A DNA stretch of 64,000 nucleotides from Sipunculus nudus (lineage: Eukaryota > Annelida > Sipuncula > Golfingiida > Sipunculidae): contig CM049310.1 in assembly GCA_026874595.1 (NCBI GenBank), forward strand, positions 83,363,056 through 83,427,055. The letters run 5' to 3'. Shown one piece after another: positions 11,932 through 25,960 of the stretch. Under the pieces are notes generated by a model. That model had not been told where the DNA came from. It ran no database searches and worked only from the letters and a program-made list of their open reading frames with translations. Position 1 is the first letter of the stretch, and each line of letters begins with the position of its first letter. The translations under genes and the position numbers were made by a program.

Positions 11932-13113
11932 CAAAACAGAGTTTTGCGGATACTATGTTTTCAGCCCACCGCCGCCGCCGCCGCTGCCGCCACGTAGGTG
12001 TCCGGAGAACTCCTCCGTAACCGCTGACGGAATTTTACGAAACCCGGGATTACGTTCGGGTCACATGTGAACTGCTGCGCCCCGATTTTGTTTTGACCTC
12101 TGACCTTTCCTCTGCGCTCTACGTCTGTTTGTGCGTCTGTTTCCACACATAAACCCACATATCTCGGGAACTGTTTGACGGATCAGGAAATTTTTTTTGC
12201 ACAAATGTAGCCCTTGGAGAGCTTTATAACATACACAAAAAATGGTGGCGCCACCTGCAACCATGTTTGCACAGTGTCCATCTGTTCGTCTGCCTTGGGT
12301 TAAAATCACTCATATCTCTGCAGTGATTTGACTAATTCACCTGAAATTCGGCATGCGTATACATCCTGGATAGCTTTTCTGATTTTATGACAGGTGGCGC
12401 CACCTACATTCACGTTTATGCTGCAGACATCCAAGCTCATATCTCGGGAACCGTTTGACCGATTGGGCAAAAATTTTGCATGTGTATAGATCTCACATAG
12501 CTCTTTATCATACGCAAAACTGGTGGCGCCACCTGCAGCCATTTTTGCACAGCTCCCGTCTGTTTGTCTGCCATGGGATAAAATCACTCATATCTCGGCA
12601 GTGGTTTGACATATCAGCCTAAAATTTTGCAGGTTTATACATCCCCGACAGCTCTCTTGATTTTATGACAGGTGGCGCCACCTGCATTCTAGTTTATGCA
12701 GCAGACATCCAAGCTCATATCTTGGGAACCTTTTGACCGATTGGGCCAAGGTTTTGCATGTGTATAGTTCTCACATAGCTCTTTATCATACGCAAAACTG
12801 GTGGCGCCACCTTCAACAATTTTTGCACAGCGTCCATCTGTTTGTCTGCCACGGGCTAAAATCACTCATAAACATGTAGTGGTTTGACTTATCTGCCTCA
12901 AATTTTGCATATGTATACAACTTGGACGGCTTTCTAGTTTTTTGTGGTAGGTGGCGCAACCTACATACACCATTTGGCTGCAGACATCCATGCTAATATG
13001 CAACACTTCACTCTATTTCCCCTTGCCACTCAATCCATGCCTCACTTCAACCGTTCCACTCTGATTTAGGCAGATACACGTAGTCGCTTGTCGACTACCC
13101 GTATTCTAGTTTT
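11932..13113 (-). mobile_element. Palindrome-cored repeat transposon, copy A
   Basis: Non-autonomous element of about 1.2 kb lying on the minus strand relative to copies B and C. Its element-3' end (11934 onward) is a hairpin, GTATCCGC...GCGGATAC, followed by a (GCC)n tract at 11968-11991. Its element-5' end (to 13113) carries the hairpin GTAGTCGacaagCGACTAC. The core is about two and a half 278-bp units. Each unit holds two diverged half-units, and each half-unit starts with GGTGGCGCCACC (12244, 12393, 12522, 12671, 12800). A decayed sixth site is at about 12950. No transposase is encoded; open frames are repeat shadows. The class is unsettled: either a TIR element or a Helitron-like bivalve repeat. 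Confidence 0.8.
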
Positions 13114-13451
13114 GAAATGTGGTTCAGTTGTTAATATGGAACTATAAGCGAACCAAATTAAATCAATTTTCAGTGATACTTTTTTACTTTTCTTACTGAA
13201 TTAAAATTTAAAATTTCATTTTAAGCAAAAATGGACCATGGTAAAGGAAAAATGAAAAGTGGATTTAAAACATTGTCATGTAGTTTAAAATTAGCTAAAA
13301 AAAGTGGAAAATGTTGAAATATCATATAAAATAGATGTAAATATCATATATAAATTTACCATCAGAAAGAACACAATACCAGATATAATATGCTATCTAC
13401 TCTATATGAATTTAAAACAACTTTGGATCAATTTTAAATAAAGTTTTTTTT

Positions 13452-13503
<52 letters not shown>

Positions 13504-14339
13504 ATTTAAATAGATAAGGAACACAGCATCTGAGATAACTTTATTTTCATGTCATTAGTAAGTGATAGTATTGAGGTTTAAACAATTTGATTTCACTTTT
13601 GTTATGTCTGCTTTTGCCATAGAAATAATATGTGTAAACTCTGCAAACATTTCACTATTCACTAGCTAGAGGTTGTGAAGTTAGCATATATCAGGCATAC
13701 TTTAATACTAGCTGTCATCTAAGATTAGTCTGTTATATTTAGTCTGACGAGTATCAGGAGTTATGACATTCAATAAATAAGGTATTTTTTAGATGATCAT
13801 TTCTTTTTTTAAACTGTCTACTGTTCATTGGTTTTATAATGTCTGGATTGTCTAGACATTCCAGGGAGACCATGCTGATGACAATAAATACAGACAGTCT
13901 AAAAGCTTGTGTGTGCGGACAGCATTTCTGCAGAAACCAAAGTGGTATTTTAAGTAAAACGTATCAATGCTACTCAGATCCATGTCATATTCTGTGAACC
14001 TTTCTGTGTAAAGTCTTGCATGATCACTGATTAAATAACCAAGGTCACAGCGAGGTCTGGGTTGGTTTCATTCCTGCTGTTGAAATTACCAGCAGCTGAG
14101 TACTACATTTGATAAAGATACCCACTTAGACATGCATGGAAATGACTGCTGCCTCTCCCTCTCCTAAATCATCATAAGGAGAAAACACAGCAAGCAGCAA
14201 AACCTGGAGGGTGCTATGATTTCACCGAACATCAAATGCCAGAGTTAATCAAGGGTATTCTGTGATACCCTTTGGCTTACTGACTACCCTGGAACCAGTC
14301 TAGGTCAAGCACAGGCCAGCAACTTTGGTTAATTATGGA
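13114..14339 (+). other. Intronic unique sequence with TA tract
   Basis: No exon recognised. A TA microsatellite with one CA interruption lies at 13455-13503. Confidence 0.5.
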
Positions 14340-14735
14340 ATCTTTGTGAACAGGAATGGTTTGTTAGTTTATTTATATGTGAAAAATACCCATGTAACCA
14401 TTTAAAGACAGCTGAAGAAGGAACTAGAAATTTGTTAACAGGAATGGTACAATTCTATATGTAAAAAGCTCATGAAACCATGACATAGACAGCTCAAGAA
14501 GGTATTTGAAATTTAACAAGAATTTTTTGCCAGTTTACTTATTTATGTAAAATACTCAAGTAACCAATTATCAACAACTCAAGAAGATATTTGATATTTG
14601 AAACAGAAATAGATTGTTTTATATTTTTACATATGCGATGCCTGATAACCAAAATTTAAGGCTAGCTCAAGAAAGTATTTGATATTTGCAACTAAAAAAT
14701 TGTCTGTTTAACAGATCATTTTACGTAAAACTACC
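14340..14735 (+). repeat. Degenerate tandem repeat, unit about 95 bp, 4 copies
   Basis: Four diverged units recur, each running from AACAGGAATGG-like sequence through a TTTATATGTAAAA block, a CATG(T/A)AACCA block and an AGCTCAAGAAGG block to TATTTGAAATTTG. Divergence is high, so this is an old array. Confidence 0.6.
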
Positions 14736-15092
14736 TTGAAATTATTTCTTGATCAGTTAAACATTTTATGGTGAGACATAACTAATTGGATATGATAACA
14801 ATGAACATTAATAGGTATGTGGTATGTGGTCATAAATCATGAAGGAAGAATCCAATTTCAGTCCTGTACTTCTTGGATATTAGTTTATCATTGCCATTCA
14901 TCTTTTGATGCTTCATAATCATTATGTGACATTTGATAGCAATTACTGTCATCACTGTCACTATGTGACAGATGATGCAGCATATTCAATAATATTTAAA
15001 GAATTAAAAAATACTTACTGAAAATATATTCTAGTTTTCTTACATGTATGCTTTACTTTTTTAAATACTTCTTTATTTGTTCTTTAACATTT

Positions 15093-15141
<49 letters not shown>

Positions 15142-16407
15142 CATTCTAAGAGATCTCCATGTATGACTGTCATTGATAAGGCATCATGAAACTTTTTTAT
15201 GAAGACTAAATCAAACCTGTGTGACTACACTGGATTAGATATTTAACACCGTTTATAACAGAATAGCTTGCTGATAGATTTGGAAAGAAGCCAATAAATG
15301 ATTGGTTAATTACACATATGAAGACATTTTAATTAAGCCATAATATTTTAATATCAGATTTCAAATACATGCAAATTACATAATCAAAGGTGTTATTATA
15401 CTGGATCTGGTAAACTGTAATTAATTCAGATGAATAGTTAACTCACAGAGTGATCTGTAAATGCATGCATATTTATAAAACTATTTTTAATGTGAAATCA
15501 ATTGTGGTAAAATGGTAAATTCAATCAAATTATAGGGATAAAAATAGGAAATTGGGTAAAAATAGCTGTCTTATAAATCAGTATAGTGATTGAATGGTGG
15601 TCTTAAATATCAGATAACTACATGCTCTAGGTCAATAGGAAATGTATAAAACCCACCATTTTTTATTTCAAGAAAACCATGAACTTTGTGCAATGTTAAA
15701 TGTTATCAGTGTTTTTTTTAATACTCCTGAGTTTTATATGAAGCTAACAAGAAGAATGTTTGAAGAAAACCAAATGGAAAATAATTTTTTGCAGACCATC
15801 AGCAAGTCATCAACTTGAAAGCAGAGGCAAAACTTAGCAACACCATTTTCCTTTTACTAGAAGCTAAGACAGTCTTGTTTGTAAAGTAAAGTTTGCCTGT
15901 AGATAATCAGGTCCAGAGAGGTTAACATTGACAGATTGTGCACTCGGTAAAAATCAGACTCATCTTGATCCACAGAGAATCACGAAGCTCTTGCTGTACT
16001 CCGTCCTGGCATCTAACCTGTTTAAATCTGTTTATTACCATCTCGGGTCGAGCCCAGAGTTGCCACCAAGCTGAATCTACTGGAAAGCCTGCACTGATTT
16101 GTTACCTCGAGGTCCACGACCTCCCTCCTAGTAGACACAAAAGAGATTGGGGACCCTAGATATCTCTTTCTGGTAGAAAAAATAAATGTTCTTCTTTAAG
16201 CAGTGGAGGCAATATCTGTGGAGATCTCAGCTCTTTGGAATGGATCCTACAAACTGAAGTGGTCATGTCAGGCAAAGACAGGCATCAATGTTCATCAACC
16301 ATACACAGCTCCTAAAATACCTACAAAAGTTGAGGCTTTGCTTCATCATGAAGCCGGTCGAGGAAAAGCTTTCTTATGAAACACCCTACACATCACCTGA
16401 TTTTGTC
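14736..16407 (+). other. Intronic unique sequence with TA tract
   Basis: No exon recognised. (TA)21 occupies 15097-15138. An octamer ATGCAAAT occurs at 15369-15376 among several TAAT cores, without further support for function. Confidence 0.5.
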
Positions 16408-17225
16408 TCCTCATTCACTCTACAGAACCAGGTCTTTATCTCATACACTCTAGAAAACCAAGGTCTTTATCCCCTCATACACTCTACAGAACCTAGGTCT
16501 TTATCTCCACGTACAATCTACAGAACCAGGTCTTTATCTCCTCGTACACTCTACAGAACTGAGGTCTTTATCCCCTCATACACTCTAGAGAACCCACGTT
16601 TTTATCTCCTCATATACTCTACAGCACCAGGTCTTTATCTCCTCATACATTCTACAGAACCAGGTCTTTATCTCATACACTCTAGAGAACCAAGGTCTTT
16701 ATCTCCTCATACACTCTACAGAACCCAGGTTTTTATCTCCTAGTACACTCTACAGAACCAGGTCTTTATCTCCTCATTCACTCTACAGAACCCAGGTCTA
16801 TCTCCATATATACTCTACAGAACTGAGGTCTTTATCTCCTCATACACTTGACAGAACCCAGGTCTATCTCCACATACACTCTACAGAACCCAGGTCTTTA
16901 TCTCCTCATACATTCTACAGAACCAAGGTCTTTATCCCCTCATACACTCTACAGAACTGAGGTCTTTATCCCCTCATACACTCTACAGATCCCAGTCTTC
17001 TATCCCCTCATACACTCTACAGAACCCAGTGTTCTATCTCCTCATACACTCTACAGAACTGAGGTCTTTATCCCCTCATACACTCTACAGAACCCAGTCT
17101 TCTATCTCCTCATACACTCTACAGAACTTAGGTCTTTATCTCCTCATACACTCTACAGTTCCCAGGTCTTTATCTCCTCATACACTTAACAGAACCCATG
17201 ACTTTGTATTCTCAAATACTCTGTA
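16408..17225 (+). repeat. Minisatellite, unit about 34 bp, about two dozen copies
   Basis: Tandem units built on CACTCTACAGAACCCAGGTC then TTTATCTCCTCATA, with lengths of 29-36 bp and many single-base variants. Some units have lost a CTCC block or carry TAGAGA or TAGAAA for TACAGA. Because few units contain stops, long Tyr/Ser/Pro/Leu-rich frames appear (16288-16743, 16848-17189). Frame changes between units and the lack of any non-repeat domain argue against coding. Confidence 0.95.
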
Positions 17226-17517
17226 GAGCCTGCAGTTTTGTTTACTAATACATTCCAAAGAACTCATTGCATTATCTCAACAGAGGCCCATAATATAATA
17301 CCCAAGGGTTATTTCTCCTATTTCTTTCAAAAGAACACAGTATTATATCTCTTCATATACTCAGTGCTTTGTCTGTCCATCTATTCTTCAACACCAACAG
17401 TTGTGTATCCAGTTAATGATATACTGTCACAGAGGCGTACATGAAAAAATAAATGATGCTATATATGTCAAGCAAAAAAAGGACCAAATGAGAAGCACTG
17501 AATGATGCTGACTTACA
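17226..17517 (+). other. Intronic unique sequence
   Basis: A decayed continuation of the neighbouring minisatellite may reach to about 17420, with CATTCCAAAGAACTC-like remnants. Nothing else is seen. Confidence 0.4.
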
Positions 17518-17985
17518 TTAAAGGTACCATTCATCTACTTTTTGAAAAAGAATTTATGTGACTTCTGGCTTCCTCAATGAATATATTTATGATCTAAGGG
17601 TAATTTTTGTTGTGAAACGTTCTTAGGATGCTATTGTGAAGGATGTACAAACTTGTTTATTAACCAAATGTTTGTAAACACAGCAATGTTGACACACTTG
17701 AAAAACATGTAGTAAGGTGGTAGGTTGCATATATGCAGAGTTAGAAAGGTCACATGTTTCAAAACGCCATTTGCAAAGCTTTGGCTTATGTAACTTGCTG
17801 CCAGATGCCCTTGTTGAATTTGTTTTGATTATTTTGGCAAGCCCGAACATATTGTAAACATGTCAATATAAACAAAACAAGCAGCCTATGTGCAGTGATA
17901 TACACAGTTTCAGGCCTACTTTAATAAAAGCTCCAAGGGATTACCTATAGTTTATAAAGGTCAGATAGGTGACTGGGCCCTTTAA
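17518..17985 (+). mobile_element. TTAA-type MITE, copy 2 (best ends)
   Basis: A 468-bp element bounded by TTAA on both sides. The left end reads TTAAAGGTACCATTCATCTA and the complemented right end TTAAAGGGCCCAGTCACCTA, giving imperfect terminal inverted repeats of about 20 bp. TTAA target sites are typical of piggyBac-type transposition, so a non-autonomous piggyBac-like MITE is the leading guess. No coding capacity is present. Confidence 0.75.
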
Positions 17986-20900
17986 TATATTTTGTATTAT
18001 GACAGGCTGTGATTAAAAGCTGTTTTAGACATTTTACCCAAGGAGCAAAATCCCCATGGCAACCTATATGTCAGAGTCACTTCCATTGGTTCCTGTCATC
18101 TATTTCAATATATAATTCACCAAGAACATGGGGTGGACTATGATTTAGAGAAAGTCTATGCATGATAGAATACTGAGGCCAGGGACACTACAAATGGCTC
18201 AGGCACTGCTGGTGTATGCTTGTCATATTTTAAACCATCACCAATCTAACCTAGAGCCTCCTCATAAATAAATAAGCAAAACCTTACAGTTATGGTAATG
18301 GTGACTTCCCTTGCAGGTTTATCCATGTAACACAACTTGGATTCAGCATTTCTTGTTCTTATAAATACTGGTCACAGTAATAATATATATATTAAGAGTT
18401 AAAATATACTCAGAATTTTTTAATTTGACAAGTCAAGATAAAATGTTTCCCAGAAACGCTTTTTGCCAAGTAGAACATTGATGGCAAAAAGTATAAAAAC
18501 CAATATAAGGCTAAAGCTTTCTTAATAATGGAATTAAAACATCTGTGAAACAATTTTAATACTGACAGTCTCTTTCTGAACATTTACTGGCTGAGTGTGT
18601 GTGTAATGTTTCATTATAAAAAGCAGGGAAATTATTTCTCTTGTTAAAAGTATTTTAAGTTTGATCTGGATACAAATTTATGACAACAGATCTAAATGAG
18701 ATTTAAAATGTTTGGTTTGATTTTTTTTCTTATTGATGTAAAAATTGTAAAAAATGGCAGTAGGTTGATTGAGCTTCACTAATCAACACATAATTAAAAG
18801 TGTATCTATTAGCTCCTAGCAAACATTTGGTTGAGACAAAGTTTCTCTGTTTGTCTCAACCCATCATATTTTACATCATCTTGCAACATTTACTTTTTTC
18901 CATGAACTTTAATTCTGATTATTACCTTTTTAAAGAAACTGTAAAACTCCAGTTAAGTTTTTTTTCTTTTTCTTCTTTGATTAATCTGTCCAAGATTTGC
19001 AGGGGTTTTCACCTTTCCACGTAAATTTGAAATGGATTGGAAATGTCCCTCTCAGATCCAGGCAGGCATCATTAATTACAGTCTAGGTGTTTTCCTGCTT
19101 GTTTTGTCTCTTGTCTAGTTCAACAGATGTCCCTCCCATCCTGGGAATGGCAGATGGATGCACTTTTCATGTTTCATCCATTTTTCCTGTATTCCTGTCC
19201 TGTTCTTCAAGAAATGTGTACCTTGGTATATTGTTTGCCATTATATTTCTGATATCGTCTTCAAGAGAACTAATAATTTGACATTTTTGTTTTCATGACA
19301 GTATTTCTTCTTCTGTTCTCCAAGTTTGCCTGACATCTTCACAGTATTGGACTCTTAGGATTAAATGTGAACCAAATGCAAAAAAAAGCTAGCATATCCA
19401 TCTGTGAAAGGTTAGTTGTCTGAGACATATACAAATATCATACTCCTGTTTTGAGTCTGTCTTCCAGCTTGCTCAGTACAAATGTATAGCTTACTGTCTG
19501 CCATGGTTATGTAGGCTAATGTCACCTTAATATTTACAGTAAAGGCTGCATCAACATTGTTTATTGGAGAATCAGAATACTGAAGTGTCCCCAGGTAAGA
19601 TCAAAATGAACCTAGATAATTAAGATAAGATGACTAGCTATTAATCCCTTGATACTTTACTGTAGAGAGGAGACTTAAAATATTTTCTTTTGATTAATAT
19701 TGACCAGGCAGCAATGGTACATTACTATTTTTTAGTCTTATTAATATTTTATTCTGGATTCCCAGCCATCCTAGGAATAAGGGAAAACCTGAAAAAAATG
19801 AGTCCAAAAAGTCACAGACATTAAGAAAAATATCCAAATCAATAGAAAATCAGCTAATTTGATTTGTCTGAAGTAGAAAGAAATTAGTCGGTTATATTTT
19901 GTCTCATGTCAAAAAAGCATTTCCATCTGATGGTCAGCTAAAAGGTGGCTTTGTGTAACAGTGTACATTTACATCCATACAATATATAAAAGTGACTTAA
20001 TTTCACAATCTTCACTGGAACTACTGTATTCCCCCAGGGAAGTAGTGACAAAATGAAAATATGATGAAATAATAATCCTGGTTTTCATAATCCCTAACAG
20101 AAAAATCAGGGAATTCCATTATCATGATTGTTAGGAAGCCTGCTGTTGGAGGAAGAGTTACATTGTGGATCTTTTGCCAGACAGAATGGAAAAGCCCAGA
20201 ATTAGCTGCAGTATTTTGGAAGGGGTTAACAAATTATTATATCTTGGACTTTACAACAGACAAGCTGGTTAATAAAACCATTCCTTCTGGCTTCCTTGGA
20301 ACAGGAATTAGGAACCAGAAAAAAAGTAGTTGTTTTTTGTGGTTAACATAAGTTTGGTCACAATTTTATCTTTCCCATAATGTTATTATTCCGGAGATTC
20401 CTTTGTTTTAATGTAATGTGATTTATACATACATGTATTGGCAATGAATATGTAGGTTGTCTCTTGCAGTCATTCTTTACTGAAGATTTCTCAGACTCAA
20501 TAACAAGAAAGCCATGTATGTAGTCTGATGATTCTGTTTGTTATTGGGTGTTCAACAGGTATCAGACCAGAAAATTCCTTCAAATGGATAGTACTGTATC
20601 TTTCATTAGAATAGGATTATACAATTAAATCCCTAGAAACCATTCAATTAGTTATTGAACAATTCCTTAATTAGATATCCCTTTGTGCCAATGAGCATGG
20701 AGTATCACACTAAATAAACATAACTGAGCAAAGTTTCATCAATGTCTTACAATCATTAATTTTTAGATATTTGTTTCACACTTGTGTGACCAATTATCTG
20801 TAATCTTTGGCATGAAATTAACTGCTAATCTTTGAATGATTCTGTTCAGGTGGTAGTGTTGTCACTGTCCTGAGGCATATAAAGAAACTATCATGTTCAA

Positions 20901-21285
20901 TTAGTGTTTAAGCACTATCACTCAATAAAGGATTCTCTTGTTTATGTCAGTCTATAAATTATCATACAAATTTGGATGAATAAATGAAAGTCCCAGGACA
21001 ATAAAAGTGGAACAAATTACATGGCAATGAGATCACACAAATATACTTATAAATGCTATTTTTATTCCTTCAGTTTAAATTCTTCCAATTATTTCCTTAT
21101 AAATTGCCAATTAAATATATCAAGGAATAATTAACTGTAATCTCAGATGCACCTTGTTGGAAATAACAGTTTATGAGTTTATACTGGATAGGTGTCATTT
21201 GGTCTCCCTAGACTTTATAATGGCATCATTTTTAAAATCCTAACATATTTTAAAACCTAGAATTTATTCCTAATATAATCCTAGA
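17986..21285 (+). other. Long intronic unique stretch, nothing recognised
   Basis: AT-rich, with homopolymer runs but no recognisable exon, RNA gene or repeat. Open frames at 18800-19024, 19087-19281 and 20124-20351 are short and unlike known families. Confidence 0.5.
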
Positions 21286-21640
21286 ATGGATTGATGATAC
21301 TCTTACGATTCATCCCTATTACCCCTAGAATTCACTCCTGCTAACCCTAGAGTGCATTCCTACTACCCCTAGAAATAGAATCCTGTTCTGATACCCTGGA
21401 ATTCATTTCTTCTAGTCCTAAAATTCATTCTTACTAATCCTAGAATTCACTTGTATTTCCCCTAGAATTCCTTTCTGTTATCCTGGAATTCATTCCTAAT
21501 ACTCCCAGAATTGATTCTTACCATCCATAAAATTTACTCCTTCTACTACTAGAATTCATTCCCACTACCCCTTGAATTCACTCCTACTGACCCTAGAATT
21601 AATTACTACTTTTCTAGAATCATTTATTGTTACCCTCAGA
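21286..21640 (+). repeat. Degenerate minisatellite, unit about 22-24 bp
   Basis: About 15 diverged units built on CCTAGAATTCATTCCTACTA followed by CC. Many units keep GAATTC. Old array with no coding sense. Confidence 0.8.
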
Positions 21641-24600
21641 ATTTAAGGCTGTTTCCACCATAATTTAATCTACAACCCATAGCTCTCACTCAGGGACTAC
21701 TATTATTTACAGTATTCTCAACAATAATAAGCGCTGTTACATCTTTATCACTGGTACTTTGAAGTAGAAGCTCTGCTGCTGTTTGCCAGTAGCTGAGTGC
21801 TGAGACTGAAAGACTGTTTCAGCAATCTGTCATGACCACAGTACTATTACCAGCACATGAGGGCTTTTTCTAAGGCTGTTCACGGGCTGTTCACAAGCTT
21901 TGAAGGGCTGGTGAAGCATAGGTTCTGCTGTGTGTGTTGGTGCCAGCTGTGGATTCCCAGCTTCATTTGTGTACACATTGCCACATAGTGGTTGTTGACA
22001 GGCCAAGTGAACTAATGAATTGTGGTCCCAGAAATGTTACTGAAGAAGCCAGTACTTAGCACTGTGATGGCAGCCCTGTGAGGCACGGCCAGGATGACAG
22101 GGACTCAGTGAAGGACACTGAACATACTTCTGTACATACTCAAATGTATTTCACAGAGAAATCCCCCCCTACTCTGTATGTTATGGATACAGTTGCACCT
22201 GGAACATCTATTGATCAGACATTAAGAAGCTATCTGCGTTGGATGCTCAATTCCACATCTCCAGGCTCACGGATACTGGTGTTTCAGCGATAAATGATTG
22301 TAGCATAATGCCCCAGTGATGGATTCTTCTATCCTTACACTAAAGTGAGCCTCTTAAAGGTCGGCTTGGTCATTATTCACTGTCCCTCTGAAGGCCAATG
22401 AACGAAAAAATACGCTGATACCATCCAAAACAAGGCACTGTTTTAAGTCCTGATCAATAGGGGAGCAGGGAATGTAAATATCAATTAAAGTACTCAAATT
22501 ACCAGTGTCACATTTCTGCTTATTCCAGGAAACGCACTGCATGTATTTTTTCCTCTTTGTTAAAATATAGATATTCCTGCAGGTGGTTACCCAATTTAAA
22601 AATGATAGATAATAATTTGAAAATTGTCACAGGTGAAACAATATCTTGTGTCCCCTATTTGGTATATGTATGCTTTTTATTTGGACATGAAACAAGGAGC
22701 TGCCAAATAAAAGTAAATATGGAAATTTTTCCCAGCTAATTAATGGAATACTCAATTACATGAGGATGGCACTCATTAGAGAGCATACCTCCACCAAAAC
22801 AAAACAATCCTGCTGGATCCAACAGTTTATCTGGGTCCACATTTGGATTTATCTGGATTTGTCCTGGCCTCTGTTTCACACATTCAAACTGGTTGTTTTT
22901 GGTGATATTATTTCAATGGCCTTTGCATAAAATATTGAATTGAAAACAAACCAATTATAAACAAAGAGACCTGAGTAAAAACATATACTCGTCAGTTGAG
23001 GTAATGAGCAGTATATGTAAATATGTCACCTGGTAAAACAAGAAAAGAGGCCTCTCCACCACAAGATTAGGAAACATTACTCTATTTTTTTACTGAAAAA
23101 AGGCATTATGGTATACATTCTACAGATCACCTCCATCAGTCTATGGCTGTGTGCAATATATTTCCATTCTTGCACAGGTTTAATTGCACCAGCTCTTCTT
23201 CAGATAATAATAGAGACATACATATAAATTATATAAATTTAGTGGATAAAGCCCTTTGCTAAATCAGGACAAATCTAATGAATATAAGAAAAAAAACCCA
23301 GATAATTTGTTTATATTGTATGCTACTCTTCTAAAAATCTTAATTTACATGAATAATACATATTAATTATCTATTGATATTTGGTCACCAAATAAACAAA
23401 ACAATTATAAAAATAACTGTACCTTTGCCAAATCTGGAACTACAATTACTTATTTGAATATATATTAGTTTATAAATTATTATGAAGTGAAATGAAATAT
23501 TTTCATTTATGACTACCGATAATATAAACAGATCCTATGATAACATTAATTGCCCTCAATTTATAACTCTTTTTCATTGATGCTCACATGCTCCATGGGT
23601 TTGCATATGGTTGGATATATGAGCTTGGTAAGCTGTGACTAGGCATGCATATAAGCACCCCTGGTTGAAAATAGATCCCCGCCTGAGGGGGGAGAGGCTG
23701 TACACACTGAGTACACCAAACATAAACTCATGCAGCTCTGGTCATTACAGGACCAAACAATATAAGCATCAGTCCCAGTTACCTCAGCTCTATAACACAT
23801 TACAGTATGGCGGACAGCTCAGATGGTTGGACCAGGTGTATAGCACATGTATAAATGACCACTGGTCAGGTAACTTGACCATTGGCAATTTCCCTGATGA
23901 GAAAAGCAGTTAGCTTGACCACATGAGGTACCAGGCAAGCCGCATGTACCTGCCATATCTTTATCCCAGTCCTGTCTAGCAGAGCTTACAATAACATCAT
24001 CCTGACCTCTGCAGGTATCTCGTGCCCTGCCTAAAATAACAGATCCACAGCTGCGGCAAGAAACTCATCATGCTCCGGTTTATGTCCAGGACACCTTCCT
24101 ATTCATCCTCCTCTTAATCCACGACCTCGAGATGGCGGATATGGATGCTCTAGAACTTCCACACTGTGACAGTTGATGGTCTGGTCAGAGATGACATTAT
24201 TACTGCCATGACAGGACAATGGTTCAAGCTGACATTTGCTCTAAGGCATGTGGATCATGAGAGACATGTTCTGATTTCTTCACAATGATATCAAATTATG
24301 CATGCCCCTAAAGCACTGTAGGATTTCTTCTCAACAGCAAGACTGGCAGTGGCTTTTTGTCCCTCTAATGATAAGAGAATCAAATGACTACTCAACAGTG
24401 ACAGCATGAGTCACTTGAAACACTTAAGGTGACATCTCTATAAGAAAGCAAATATTTTCATAATTTTTTAAATCATTTGCTTCTGTAAAACTGTCAAACA
24501 CTAGCTTGCATCACTGGGAAAAACCCCTAACTCCAAAATCAACTAAAATGTCATTTAGAATTAAATGTGGTGCAGTGCTTGTGCTGATGGTTGATTAAAA

Positions 24601-25860
24601 AAGGAATTCAAATTTTAAGGTAGATAGAGACATGACAGGAAAAACAACTATTTTGAGATACTGCCATGTAGCTGCTGAAAAGTGGCTATTTACCTAATTT
24701 TAAATGTTATATATAAAAAATTTAAAAAATATGTATACCATCAAAATTAAAGCACACAGTCTAATATGGATTTTAAATAACTTTAGGAGTGATTTTAGAT
24801 ATGTGCTACCTTAAATATGTTTGTTTACTTTCTAGGAACACCAAACATGTGTGTAAATATTCTGTAAGTGACCATTCATGTAAAGTCACATAAATTTCTG
24901 CCAGACAACATGCATGCCAACCAGCTGTCTTTGAAGGGATCCTTGATAAATGATTTGCCATCAACTTTTGAAACCTGGATGGTAACTATAGATATGGGAT
25001 TTATGCATTAATTTGTTCATTCACATTTGTATTATCTCCCCTCTTTTTCTGACATGTTCAAATGGCCAGCTGTGTATACAATAATATCACTGCAGAAGTA
25101 TGGACACCCATTTCAGTGCAGTTCTGAATTTTTCTGAGCCATGTATTTACCACTGACGAAGCATGCACCTTTCAAAACAGAAATGTTCACTTTACAACAT
25201 TTACTCACACCATTAGGCAATCAGGCTTTTTTCTTGTCAATCCAAGTTAAACATATCATAAATCCTCCCAATGCCTTGTCACTCAAAGTACAGTTCATGT
25301 AAAATACAGTCTGCCAGTTTTTGTTTGTCAAAACAGTCTTTGTAAAATGTTAACTGTGGACCTTTTGTTTCTCTTCACACAGTCTTAGTAAAAAGATCTC
25401 ACTTCTTGTTACTTATACGGTGAATCAGATTGTGTATTCTTTAGTGATATATGTTTTTAATAACTGTTAACAGCTGTCAAGAGCACATAACTATTTGATG
25501 TGTAACAAATTCTAATTAAACCTTAATGGTTTAAATTTTTCTACAATAATATTCTCTTTCATATTTCCCCATTGAAAGGAAATTTGTTTTATATTTTTTT
25601 ATCCTATCTTATTTAATTTGGAGTCAAAGAATGTATATCTGCAGAGTTTCATTTTAAGTTGGGATGACTTGACAGGGCAGTAGCTTCAATTTCTATCATA
25701 TTATTTTATATCCTGGTGTTACCCAGGCCTGGTGTCTACAGCACCTGCTAGTCATGGTGTGAAATCATTCATATTGATGGGTCATAACACCAAAGATGAA
25801 CTCATTTGTTAGTGACACACTCTCTTTGGGGCACAGCCTTCCCATTAAGCCTGCAGAGCA
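21641..25860 (+). other. Long intronic unique stretch, nothing recognised
   Basis: No exon, RNA gene or repeat family is recognised. Two stretches near 21900-22290 and 23630-24200 are somewhat richer in G+C than their surroundings but contain only short frames without family likeness. Confidence 0.5.
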
Positions 25861-25861
25861 C

Positions 25862-25960
25862 CCACTCTGAGTGGGGGCTGACCATAAAAAATCTCACCAC
25901 TCCTCGGTTGAGATCTGAAGCCCTTTGATTCCTTTGCTCGACCCCTAGACCACAAAATTA
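25862..25960 (-). mobile_element. Possible degraded tRNA-derived SINE head
   Basis: On the minus strand, TGGTCTAGGGG (complement of 25942-25952) fits an RNA polymerase III A-box. About 55 bp further, GGTGAGATTTTT (complement of 25887-25898) could be a decayed B-box. No SINE body or tail is clear. It may be chance. Confidence 0.3.

Noticed and set aside
11961-12587. Minus-strand conserved protein family, also seen at 28075-32402
   Set aside because: The similar peptides arise because the same 278-bp repeat unit is translated in each copy. Frames close at unit ends and no domain is recognised.
16288-17226. Tyr/Ser/Leu-rich repeat protein
   Set aside because: Unit lengths vary between 29 and 36 bp and shift the frame. 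Stops occur between segments, and it is a minisatellite.
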